Assembly: GCA_964463965.1 (NCBI GenBank)
Contig: CAYXED010000013.1
Span: forward strand, 1 to 12,813
Reading direction: 5' to 3'
Length of the DNA: 12,813 bases
Source: UBA2166 sp964463965
Lineage (GTDB): Bacteria > Nitrospirota > Nitrospiria > Nitrospirales > UBA2166
Part shown: positions 6,892-12,813 of the stretch, piece after piece
Numbering within the stretch: position 1 is the first letter of the stretch
Layout of the letters: each line of letters opens with the position of its first letter
Position numbers and translations under genes: made by a program
The notes under the pieces: model-generated
What the model was told of the DNA's origin: nothing
Databases searched by the model: none
What the model saw: the letters and a program-made list of their open reading frames with translations, nothing else

Positions 6892-7233
6892 ATGAGCTTA
6901 GCTGACAATAAATGTGTACCCTGTCGTGGTGGAGTTCCCTCGCTTTCTGAGGATCAAGCAAAAACTCTTCTAAGTGAACTCGATACAACCTGGACATTAA
7001 CCAACGATGCAACTCATATTCAACGCTCCTATACATTCGACAATTTCATACGTGCGATGGAATTTGCAAATAGACTAACAGCTATCGCAGAGGAGGAAGG
7101 TCACCACCCCGACCTACACATCAGCTGGGGACAATGCACTGTTGATCTTTGGACGCATAAAATCAATGGCCTCACCGAAAGCGATTTTTTTATGGCTGCA
7201 AAGTCTGACCGGGTATTTGCTAACATGGAATAG
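6892..7233 (+). CDS. phhB: Pterin-4a-carbinolamine dehydratase
   Basis: Dehydrates 4a-hydroxytetrahydrobiopterin, recycling the pterin cofactor of aromatic amino acid hydroxylases. Many bacteria without such hydroxylases also carry it, possibly for other pterin roles. The 113 aa show the typical start CVPCRGGVPSLS, TWTL, and the active-site region EEEGHHPDLHISWGQCTVDLWTH (67-89), with the His-His-Pro and the final His, ending in GLTESDFFMAAK. The start is ATG at 6892: AGGAGG (6881-6886) lies 5 nt upstream. A GTG at 6865 would extend it through the palindrome and the ribosome-binding site and is rejected. No phenylalanine hydroxylase gene is in the window. It converges on the FIST gene with a 37-nt gap and no visible hairpin. 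Confidence 0.95.
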   Translation: MSLADNKCVPCRGGVPSLSEDQAKTLLSELDTTWTLTNDATHIQRSYTFDNFIRAMEFANRLTAIAEEEGHHPDLHISWGQCTVDLWTHKINGLTESDFFMAAKSDRVFANME

Positions 7234-7270
7234 TACGCTAACATCATATACAGGCATGTCGCTATAATCA

Positions 7271-8482
7271 TTACGTAGTTGAGGAAGGAGATGTCTCACA
7301 AAACAAAGCAACACTGGCCGTATATCCATGCAAAAAGTTTGTACTTCCAACTGGCCCAATCTCACCTGCCGCAAAGAACCCTCCGATAGGAACCTCCCCA
7401 ATTCGTTCTCTAACGCTATTGATATCGTGATTAGGTCTCCCAAAAAACCTTTGTCCTCTGCCATTGCAACTGAACAGAAGCGCGCCATTAACGTTGAGAT
7501 CAGAGATATTCCCTTTAACCTCTGCGAGTAACAGGTTTAAGTCTTCACTCGCGGCCTTTTCATCTCTCAACTGAAATTGCACAGTTTGCCCTTCCTTTAC
7601 AACATCTCCCAAAGAAATACTACCTGATTCTCTATCCACACCAACCAACTCTCGGATAAGAAAATCACCCCTGCCAAGCTCCTGTTTATACTCATTCATG
7701 GCATATCCAGCCATAATTCTCGTTTTTGCCTGCTCCTGATCATCTTGATTAAGGCCTTCAAAAACTTCTTGAAGACGATCAAGCGCAGAGCTTCCACCCA
7801 ATTCGTGGATGATATTGCCCTCAGCCTTAGTGATAATAAAACGCTCTCCAATTGGGCGACATCCTTGTGAGACCACGGTACAAATCTTTACTGCACCCTT
7901 TACGGCAATACCCACAACCCCAGATGAAACAACCTCATCGTCGTATATGAGCCTATTCTGACCAAAAGCATGAGCACTGCTTGCCATACCTCCAACCACA
8001 GGAGCTCCTGGCAATCGATCAGCTAAAAAAACTAGCAGATCGCTAACAGGAGTAGAAAAAGGATCTGCAAGCACAAGAGTGGTGAGTGCATCAACCTGCC
8101 CATCGTATGCTGCCATTTTCTCCTTGGGCCACCCCGAAACCGCTACCCCCTCATCTTTCTTTCCAAAATTTAAATGGAACGGAACTAATTCTGTAGCAGG
8201 AAGATGAGCGATCCAAAGACACATACCTGGAGTTGTTTCAACCTCTCTGGCACCAGCAATAATGCCTTGGCACGAGCACCCTAGTAAAACTCGTGGGCTC
8301 AGTTTTTTCTTCAAATGTGGAATAATATCAGCGATATGTTCTGCGTGGTGATTTGAAAAAAACAAGAATGCCAAGTCTACAGATCGTCCATCGAAACTGC
8401 CGGCAGCCTTTTCACACAATTCTTCTATAGCAGCGGGGGTCTCTGGTTCCAAAGACACCACCACTCCACACTGCATCCTCAT
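7271..8482 (-). CDS. FIST N- and C-domain protein (putative small-ligand sensor)
   Basis: About 403 aa with the two-part FIST architecture (F-box and intracellular signal transduction proteins; human FBXO22 is a relative). The N-terminal domain includes VLLGCSCQGIIAGAREVE and GAPVVGGMASSA. The C-terminal domain ends with ALLFSCNGRGQRFFGRPNHD and IGGFFAAGEIGPVG, then NFLHGYTASVALF, a strong family signature. FIST domains are proposed to bind small ligands such as amino acids; here no output domain (kinase, receiver or chemotaxis) is attached. The start is ATG at 8482, with GAGGTG 8 nt upstream; the ATGs at 8512/8509 have no site. It lies 55 nt downstream of the MDR gene on the same strand. The protein has no signal peptide and is probably cytoplasmic. 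Confidence 0.9.
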   Translation of the reverse strand: MRMQCGVVVSLEPETPAAIEELCEKAAGSFDGRSVDLAFLFFSNHHAEHIADIIPHLKKKLSPRVLLGCSCQGIIAGAREVETTPGMCLWIAHLPATELVPFHLNFGKKDEGVAVSGWPKEKMAAYDGQVDALTTLVLADPFSTPVSDLLVFLADRLPGAPVVGGMASSAHAFGQNRLIYDDEVVSSGVVGIAVKGAVKICTVVSQGCRPIGERFIITKAEGNIIHELGGSSALDRLQEVFEGLNQDDQEQAKTRIMAGYAMNEYKQELGRGDFLIRELVGVDRESGSISLGDVVKEGQTVQFQLRDEKAASEDLNLLLAEVKGNISDLNVNGALLFSCNGRGQRFFGRPNHDINSVRERIGEVPIGGFFAAGEIGPVGSTNFLHGYTASVALFCETSPSSTT

Positions 8483-8537
8483 TTTTGACTCACCTCTCCA
8501 TAACAACATCATTACTGAAACATTTACCTAAACGATA

Positions 8538-9584
8538 TCATTTCCAAGCTACGTTTGTCTCACCAGTATCCTTAAGCCCTATAACGACCTTTCCAATATG
8601 CTTACACTCCTCTAAATACTCATAAGCCTGCTTCGTTTGGTCAAATGAAAATACATGTGAGATATAAGGCCTTACCTTTGTGACATCGTACGCACGTACC
8701 ACAGCACGTAACTCCTCCATTGATTCCATTAAAATTCCTTTTACTGTTACCTGCCGAGTAAAAATATCCCTAAGATTGATAGTACTTTTCACACCATCAA
8801 GAACTCCAACCAAACTCACCCGTCCACCATATGCACTCGATTGTATTGATTTTCCGAGTGAGTGCCCTCCCGCAACCTCAACAACAACATCCACACCGTG
8901 CCCACCCGTTACCTCCAAAACCTCTTGAGGCCAATTTTGATTTCGATAATCAATAACTACGCTGACATCCAACTCATCCCTCAGAAGTTCTGCCTTTTCT
9001 GCATTCGAAGAGCTCAATATAGTACGTGCACCAAGCATTCTAGCAATTTGCAGTGCAAACATTGAAACCCCACCCGTTCCATGCACTAACACCCAATCTC
9101 CAGGATTGGTTTTACCATGAGTGACAACTGCTGCCCATGCTGTTAGCCCTGCGATAGTAAGGGTTGCTCCTTCAAAAAATGAAAAATGCTTAGGCAGCAA
9201 AGCTAAAGCCGATGAAGGATAGACAAGTTGCTCAGCAAGAACCCCGTCAACTCCATTTCCTCCTACAAAGGTTTTAACCCACTCAGAATTCATTTTCCCG
9301 GCCGGCCAGCATCGAAATGGAGAATTTAATACACGGTCCCCAACCTTCAATCCCGAAACATCAGAACCTACTTGCCTCACTACTCCTGACATATCAGAAC
9401 ACGCAATAATCGGAGGACTTTGCTCTCCTCCATATCTCCCATCAGCAACCATAATATCTCGATAGTTTAACGAAACGGCATGCACATCAATAAGCACCTC
9501 ACCACGTTTAGGGGGTTGGGGAGCGGGGACATCCGTTACTTGAAGGCCACTCAAGCCTTTTCCATCAACAGTATAGCAGTTCAT
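8538..9584 (-). CDS. Zinc-independent MDR-family NAD(P)-dependent oxidoreductase
   Basis: Medium-chain dehydrogenase/reductase, quinone-oxidoreductase-like, 348 aa. Seen: the N-terminal GroES-like fold with VSLNYRDIMVADGRYGG; ACSDMSGVVRQVGSDVSGLKVGDRV; TIAGLTAWAAVV; the nucleotide motif VHGTGGVSMFALQIARMLGA; HGVDVVVEVAGG; and the closing HIGKVVIGL. The cysteine and histidine ligands of the zinc alcohol dehydrogenases are not evident. The substrate cannot be read. The start is ATG at 9584, preceded by an unusual run of eight G (9586-9593) that must supply the Shine-Dalgarno. A GTG at 9605 would put the G run inside the coding frame (LTVGGG) and has no site. It follows the RmlD-like gene by about 21 nt and is probably cotranscribed with it and with the FIST gene. 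Confidence 0.9.
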   Translation of the reverse strand: MNCYTVDGKGLSGLQVTDVPAPQPPKRGEVLIDVHAVSLNYRDIMVADGRYGGEQSPPIIACSDMSGVVRQVGSDVSGLKVGDRVLNSPFRCWPAGKMNSEWVKTFVGGNGVDGVLAEQLVYPSSALALLPKHFSFFEGATLTIAGLTAWAAVVTHGKTNPGDWVLVHGTGGVSMFALQIARMLGARTILSSSNAEKAELLRDELDVSVVIDYRNQNWPQEVLEVTGGHGVDVVVEVAGGHSLGKSIQSSAYGGRVSLVGVLDGVKSTINLRDIFTRQVTVKGILMESMEELRAVVRAYDVTKVRPYISHVFSFDQTKQAYEYLEECKHIGKVVIGLKDTGETNVAWK

Positions 9585-9605
9585 ACCCCCCCCTACCGTA
9601 AGCAC

Positions 9606-10472
9606 TTATATTCGCAATGAACTAAAAAACCTATCCCTAGAGTAATCTCTCACGCTTTCCAAAGCTCTACTAAAAAGATCATTATGACAACTAGCTAATT
9701 CAACAAACCCAAGATGAGGAACAGTTTTTTGATGCCTACTAATAACTTGAAATTGAGATGGGGCCTCTAGTAAATACATCAGATAGTTTGCCAAACTAAG
9801 CCTTGAGATACACCGCGTTGCTGGGATATGGTAAATGCCAGTTTTATTACTTTTCGAAAGATTAATAATCCTATCAGATAGATCAGAAGCTAAAACCGCT
9901 GAACGATATTCATCCCTCACAATTGTAATGGGTAAATTATGTTCTGCCCGGTAGCGCAACCAATCGAGATGGCCAGCCCGATTATTAGGAGACGCGCCAA
10001 TGACAAGCCCATGACGAATTACCAAGGACCCTTCGCGTTCTAAAATTAAACTCTCAGCCTCAACGCGCGTCCTACCATATACACTGATCGGCAAGACGGC
10101 CGATTTCTCTGTATATACCCCATCACCACCAAAAACATGGTCCGATGAGACATACACTAACCGCATACCTTTTGGCAATACATCAATAACTCGCTTTACA
10201 TGCTCAACATTTACCTCATATGCCCAATCAATATTCTCTTCACATTTTTCGACATCACATACCGCATGACAGTAGACCAAAAGATTCGAATTAAACTGTC
10301 GAGTAATAGCCTTGATCCATGCCAAATTTTCCAACTGCAGGACAGGCCACCCTGATATTCTATGCACTGTATTTTCTGACGGGATAAATGGGATAACAGT
10401 TGTCGGAAACCGTCTCGAAATATCAAACCCAAGTATTGACGAGGCTCCAAATAAAAGGACAACTTGCCGCAT
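9606..10472 (-). CDS. RmlD-like NAD(P)-dependent sugar-nucleotide reductase
   Basis: Extended short-chain dehydrogenase of the RmlD_sub_bind group (dTDP-4-dehydrorhamnose reductase-like), 288 aa. Seen: the N-terminal dinucleotide fold VLLFGASSILG (degenerate GxxGxxG); the strand LLVYCHAVCDVEKCEEN; NVEHVKRVIDV; VYVSSDHVFGGDG and then PISVYGRTRVEAE; and a C-terminal part with EYRSAVLASDLSD and GIYHIP, typical of RmlD homologues. The YxxxK catalytic lysine is replaced: Tyr132 is followed by Arg136 (YGRTR). No rmlA, rmlB or rmlC is in the window, so true dTDP-rhamnose synthesis is unproven. The ATG at 10472 has only a distant AAGG. It is the first gene of the minus-strand run that continues into MDR and FIST, and is divergent from the nuclease-like gene. 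Confidence 0.82.
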   Translation of the reverse strand: MRQVVLLFGASSILGFDISRRFPTTVIPFIPSENTVHRISGWPVLQLENLAWIKAITRQFNSNLLVYCHAVCDVEKCEENIDWAYEVNVEHVKRVIDVLPKGMRLVYVSSDHVFGGDGVYTEKSAVLPISVYGRTRVEAESLILEREGSLVIRHGLVIGASPNNRAGHLDWLRYRAEHNLPITIVRDEYRSAVLASDLSDRIINLSKSNKTGIYHIPATRCISRLSLANYLMYLLEAPSQFQVISRHQKTVPHLGFVELASCHNDLFSRALESVRDYSRDRFFSSLRI

Positions 10473-10565
10473 AGGAAAAATACTACCTTCTTCACTAACA
10501 ACTCACTGAGGCTTATAAACAAACATAAAAGTACTAAGCCATCAGCAACTTTTTTAATATTCTAG

Positions 10566-10596
10566 TATTATACAGTGAGGATAATGCCTTAGGCAT
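10566..10596. promoter_or_regulatory. Divergent promoter region with overlapping -10 elements and a 13-bp palindrome
   Basis: TATTAT (10566-10571, plus) overlaps a perfect TATAAT read on the minus strand (10567-10572). A palindrome ATGCCTTAGGCAT (10584-10596) lies next to them: in the -35 zone of the minus-strand promoter (which has no good -35) and just past the predicted plus-strand start. This could be one regulator's site serving both directions. The minus start would leave a leader of about 88 nt before the RmlD-like ATG; the plus start about 70 nt before the nuclease-like ATG. Confidence 0.4.
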
Positions 10597-10648
10597 ACGT
10601 ATTGATGAGCTATTAGACCTACGCAATCTGACAAAGTGAGGGCGGTTC

Positions 10649-11167
10649 ATGAGTTCTAACACTACTTCAAACAATCGCATAAAACATCAAATACTAAAGA
10701 CATTATACATTTACGTTCCAATGATCGCATTACATCTCACCCTTGGCACTGCAGTTGCTTCAGACTTTCCTTCCGTTATCTACCATAATTGCAAAGATGG
10801 TGATACTTGTACGTTTACCATACCCGATGTACATCCATTACTCGGAAAAAATATTAAGGTGAAACTTGAAGACCTTGATGCGCCTGAACTTAATGGAAAA
10901 TGCGCACGCGAGGCACGCCTAGCAAAACAAGCAAAAGAACTCACCCAATCCCTACTGGAAAAGGCAAAAAGAATTGACCTGATCAACTCACGGCGTGGAA
11001 CCATGTTTAATCTCAGTGCAACAATACTTGCAGATGGAAAAGATGTGGGGCAAGCCTTGCGCAAAAAACACCTTGCAGTACATCATGGTGGTGGCACATA
11101 TACTGAAGACTGGTGCCTCAAACGACGTTCATTTGGGCTAGAGATACCGTACACTCCAGAAAAATAA
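10649..11167 (+). CDS. Exported staphylococcal-nuclease-fold (thermonuclease family) protein lacking catalytic arginines
   Basis: 172 aa, SNase family. The N-terminus is a signal peptide: a basic and polar start, then a hydrophobic run from about residue 19, and AVA at 35-37 as the likely cleavage site. The SNase core follows: KDGDT with Asp50 and Asp52 (equivalent to Asp19/Asp21); LEDLDAPE with Asp77 and Glu80 (Asp40/Glu43); and ATILADGKDVGQAL, ending in a GGGTYTEDWC tail common in Gram-negative homologues. By motif alignment, the two catalytic arginines are not kept: Lys72 stands at Arg35 and Asn121 at Arg87. Four cysteines (48, 54, 85, 156) in the exported part could form disulfides. GAGG lies 7 nt before the ATG. 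The flippase ORF overlaps its 3' end or follows closely. It is probably periplasmic; nuclease activity is doubtful. Confidence 0.88.
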   Translation: MSSNTTSNNRIKHQILKTLYIYVPMIALHLTLGTAVASDFPSVIYHNCKDGDTCTFTIPDVHPLLGKNIKVKLEDLDAPELNGKCAREARLAKQAKELTQSLLEKAKRIDLINSRRGTMFNLSATILADGKDVGQALRKKHLAVHHGGGTYTEDWCLKRRSFGLEIPYTPEK

Positions 11168-12750
11168 ATTGGCACGCCAGATCAACGACTCCATTATTTA
11201 TCCTAACGTTCCCACCTGGACACACGGAGCAATCTCTCATAGATAAAGACACCAAAGACATCTCAAAGGGTGCAGCTGTAAATTTTGCCGGTACCATAGC
11301 ACGGAGTATCCATGTGTTATTTATCGTCTTGTTGGCCCGTCTCTTTGGTCCTGAAGTTACGGGAATGTTTTTACTTTCCCGAGCAGCACTCGACATATTG
11401 TCAAAGTTTGGGGCGGTTGGGTTGGAGAGGAGCTTATTATCACTGCTCTCTCGCTATGTGACAACACACGAATGGAAAGATGCATACCGGATAATTGGGC
11501 AATTTCTATTTGTTGGAAGTATAGTAACCGGAGGGCTCGTACTCCTACTACAACTCTTTGCAAATCCACTAGCAGAAGCCTTATACCATAACAACGACTT
11601 CTCAAACGCTCTGCGAGTTTTGAGTATTACAGCAATCTTTTATTTTTTCACGTCGTTATTTCTATCAACCACACGAGCAATGCGTATCATGCACTACGAA
11701 GTTATTACAAAAAGCATAGTTGAACCATTTTTGCTGCTTATTTTCTCTATAATCGTTTATTTTTTAGGTTGGGGGTTCGAAGGTCTCTGCATCGCGTTAA
11801 TGCTTTCATCGATAGTTGGAAGTTGCCTGGCAATCTATTTTTTTTCAAAATATTTTTCAATACTGCGTGCTCTCAGTAATATTTTCAATTTTTATCAACT
11901 GAAGAGTCTAGTGCATTACACAACCCCAATTGGCCTCCAGGACGTCATGACAATTTTATTACAGCGCGTTGACCTATTTTTGGTAGATCGCTTACTGTCC
12001 CCCACAGCTGTCGGAATCTATGGAGTTGCGCAAGAAATAGCTAGCGTCCTCAAAGCGCCGAAACAATCTTTTATTCCCATTTTTATCCCAGTAATATCAC
12101 AAGCCTATGAACGAAATGACCGAAACACAATGGAAAAACAGTATCAGAACGTCTCACGTTGGTTAATGTTAATTTCTATCGGGGTTTTTGGTTTCATGAT
12201 AGTAGCAATGAAACCGATAATAGCATTGTTTGGGCCAGAATTTTTCACTGCAGCCGGCGTTGTTTACTTGATCGGAACAGCATTTGTACTGAATGGGATA
12301 ATGGGAATAGGAGAATCAGTGATACTGATTAAGCGGCCCGGCATCAACTTGTCAAATACTTTTCTAGCAGTCCTTATTAACTTACTGCTTGGAAGCCTAT
12401 TCATAACACAATTAGGAATTTATGGCGCAGCACTAGGAGCACTATGTGCTTTTGCAGCGTTAAACATCGCTCGCGTACTACAAGTGAACTATTTTGAAGG
12501 CATACAGCCATTTACTCGACACCACACCAAAGGATTATTGGCAGCAATTATTCCGGGAGTTCTCATGGTATCCATTGTTCAAAACTTCACTTTACCCCTG
12601 ATTTTTCACGTCATAGCAGGCGCCCTGTTCTTACTCACTTACCTAGGGATTTTAGTAAAATTTGCCTTAGCAACTGAGGATCGCCAGGTCTTACAAGCTC
12701 TCTTTGCCCAATTACGCCAGCAATATAAACCAACCAAATTTCAATGGTAA
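11113..12750 (+). CDS. Wzx/MOP-superfamily polysaccharide (lipid-linked oligosaccharide) flippase
   Basis: Integral membrane protein with about 12-14 hydrophobic segments. The conserved N-terminal pattern DISKGAAVNFAGTIAR, then ARLFGPEVTGMFLL, is typical of oligosaccharide flippases and polysaccharide exporters that carry undecaprenyl-linked units across the inner membrane. LQRVDLFLVDRLLSP and VGIYGVAQEIASVLKAP are further family features. The start is problematic. GTG at 11113 is the only ATG/GTG/TTG in frame before the first helix; it overlaps the nuclease-like gene by 55 nt, has a poor ribosome-binding site and adds about 42 residues unlike the family. An ATA codon at 11239, with GGAG 9 nt upstream, would give 503 aa beginning IDKDTKDISKG, the expected length. 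No other glycan-assembly genes are adjacent in the window. Confidence 0.88.
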   Translation: MPQTTFIWARDTVHSRKINWHARSTTPLFILTFPPGHTEQSLIDKDTKDISKGAAVNFAGTIARSIHVLFIVLLARLFGPEVTGMFLLSRAALDILSKFGAVGLERSLLSLLSRYVTTHEWKDAYRIIGQFLFVGSIVTGGLVLLLQLFANPLAEALYHNNDFSNALRVLSITAIFYFFTSLFLSTTRAMRIMHYEVITKSIVEPFLLLIFSIIVYFLGWGFEGLCIALMLSSIVGSCLAIYFFSKYFSILRALSNIFNFYQLKSLVHYTTPIGLQDVMTILLQRVDLFLVDRLLSPTAVGIYGVAQEIASVLKAPKQSFIPIFIPVISQAYERNDRNTMEKQYQNVSRWLMLISIGVFGFMIVAMKPIIALFGPEFFTAAGVVYLIGTAFVLNGIMGIGESVILIKRPGINLSNTFLAVLINLLLGSLFITQLGIYGAALGALCAFAALNIARVLQVNYFEGIQPFTRHHTKGLLAAIIPGVLMVSIVQNFTLPLIFHVIAGALFLLTYLGILVKFALATEDRQVLQALFAQLRQQYKPTKFQW

Positions 12751-12813
12751 CAGCACAAATATGAGAGCCTTCTCTTGTCCGAATGGCCGAATTATGTGAA
12801 GATGCAAGGGTGG
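12751..12813 (+). other. Right-edge sequence after the flippase
   Basis: 63 nt remain. There is no convincing terminator, only a 4-bp GAGA/TCTC stem. A frame from ATG at 12783 (MAELCEDARV) is open to the edge but is too short to judge and has no clear Shine-Dalgarno. The ATG at 12761 reads only 12 codons before a stop. Confidence 0.15.

Noticed and set aside
7234..7270. Shared terminator between convergent phhB and the FIST gene
   Set aside because: No inverted repeat of useful length found in the 37-nt gap.
12761..12813. Start of a further gene at the right edge
   Set aside because: One frame stops after 12 codons; the other (ATG 12783) has only ten codons in view and no clear ribosome-binding site.
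1..12813. CRISPR arrays, insertion sequences, tRNA or rRNA genes, toxin-antitoxin or known defence modules
   Set aside because: Searched by eye on both strands; no direct-repeat arrays, transposase motifs, cloverleaf sequences or relevant protein families were seen.

Overview
The window comes from a moderately AT-rich Gram-negative-type bacterial genome, most likely a proteobacterium. The grounds are a three-subunit proton-translocating transhydrogenase (split PntAA/PntAB/PntB), LipB, a PhhB-type pterin dehydratase, a FIST-domain protein, exported proteins and polysaccharide-type envelope genes. I cannot place it more precisely. There are no rRNA, tRNA, insertion-sequence, phage or CRISPR features. 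It reads as ordinary chromosome, with housekeeping genes mixed with envelope and sugar genes.

Left part (1-3546). A secreted Gly/His-rich protein runs off the left edge on the minus strand; its initiation end and a promoter candidate lie inside the window. A short MutY-family DNA glycosylase (minus) and lipB (plus) are divergent. lipB converges, with a 3-nt gap, on a minus-strand pair made of a SAM-dependent methyltransferase followed by a UPF0104 / lysylphosphatidylglycerol-synthase-type membrane protein.

Centre (3690-7233). The pntAA-pntAB-pntB operon (minus) ends at a hairpin with a pyrimidine tail. Upstream, pntAA is divergent from phhB. Their shared control region has overlapping back-to-back -10 elements, a perfect 12-bp palindrome, and a possible TTG-initiated 32-codon leader ORF whose stop lies inside the start of pntAA.

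Right part (7271-12813). A minus-strand run reads RmlD-like reductase, then an MDR oxidoreductase, then a FIST-domain sensor-like protein. It is divergent from a plus-strand pair: an exported staphylococcal-nuclease-fold protein that lacks both catalytic arginines, and a Wzx/MOP-type flippase whose start codon is problematic. This divergent region also has face-to-face -10 elements beside a palindrome.

No unmistakable new multi-gene system is present. The best leads are the likely pseudo-enzyme nuclease, the possible AUA start of the flippase, the leader ORF and operator before pntAA, the RmlD-MDR-FIST grouping, the short MutY, and the truncated His-rich secreted protein.
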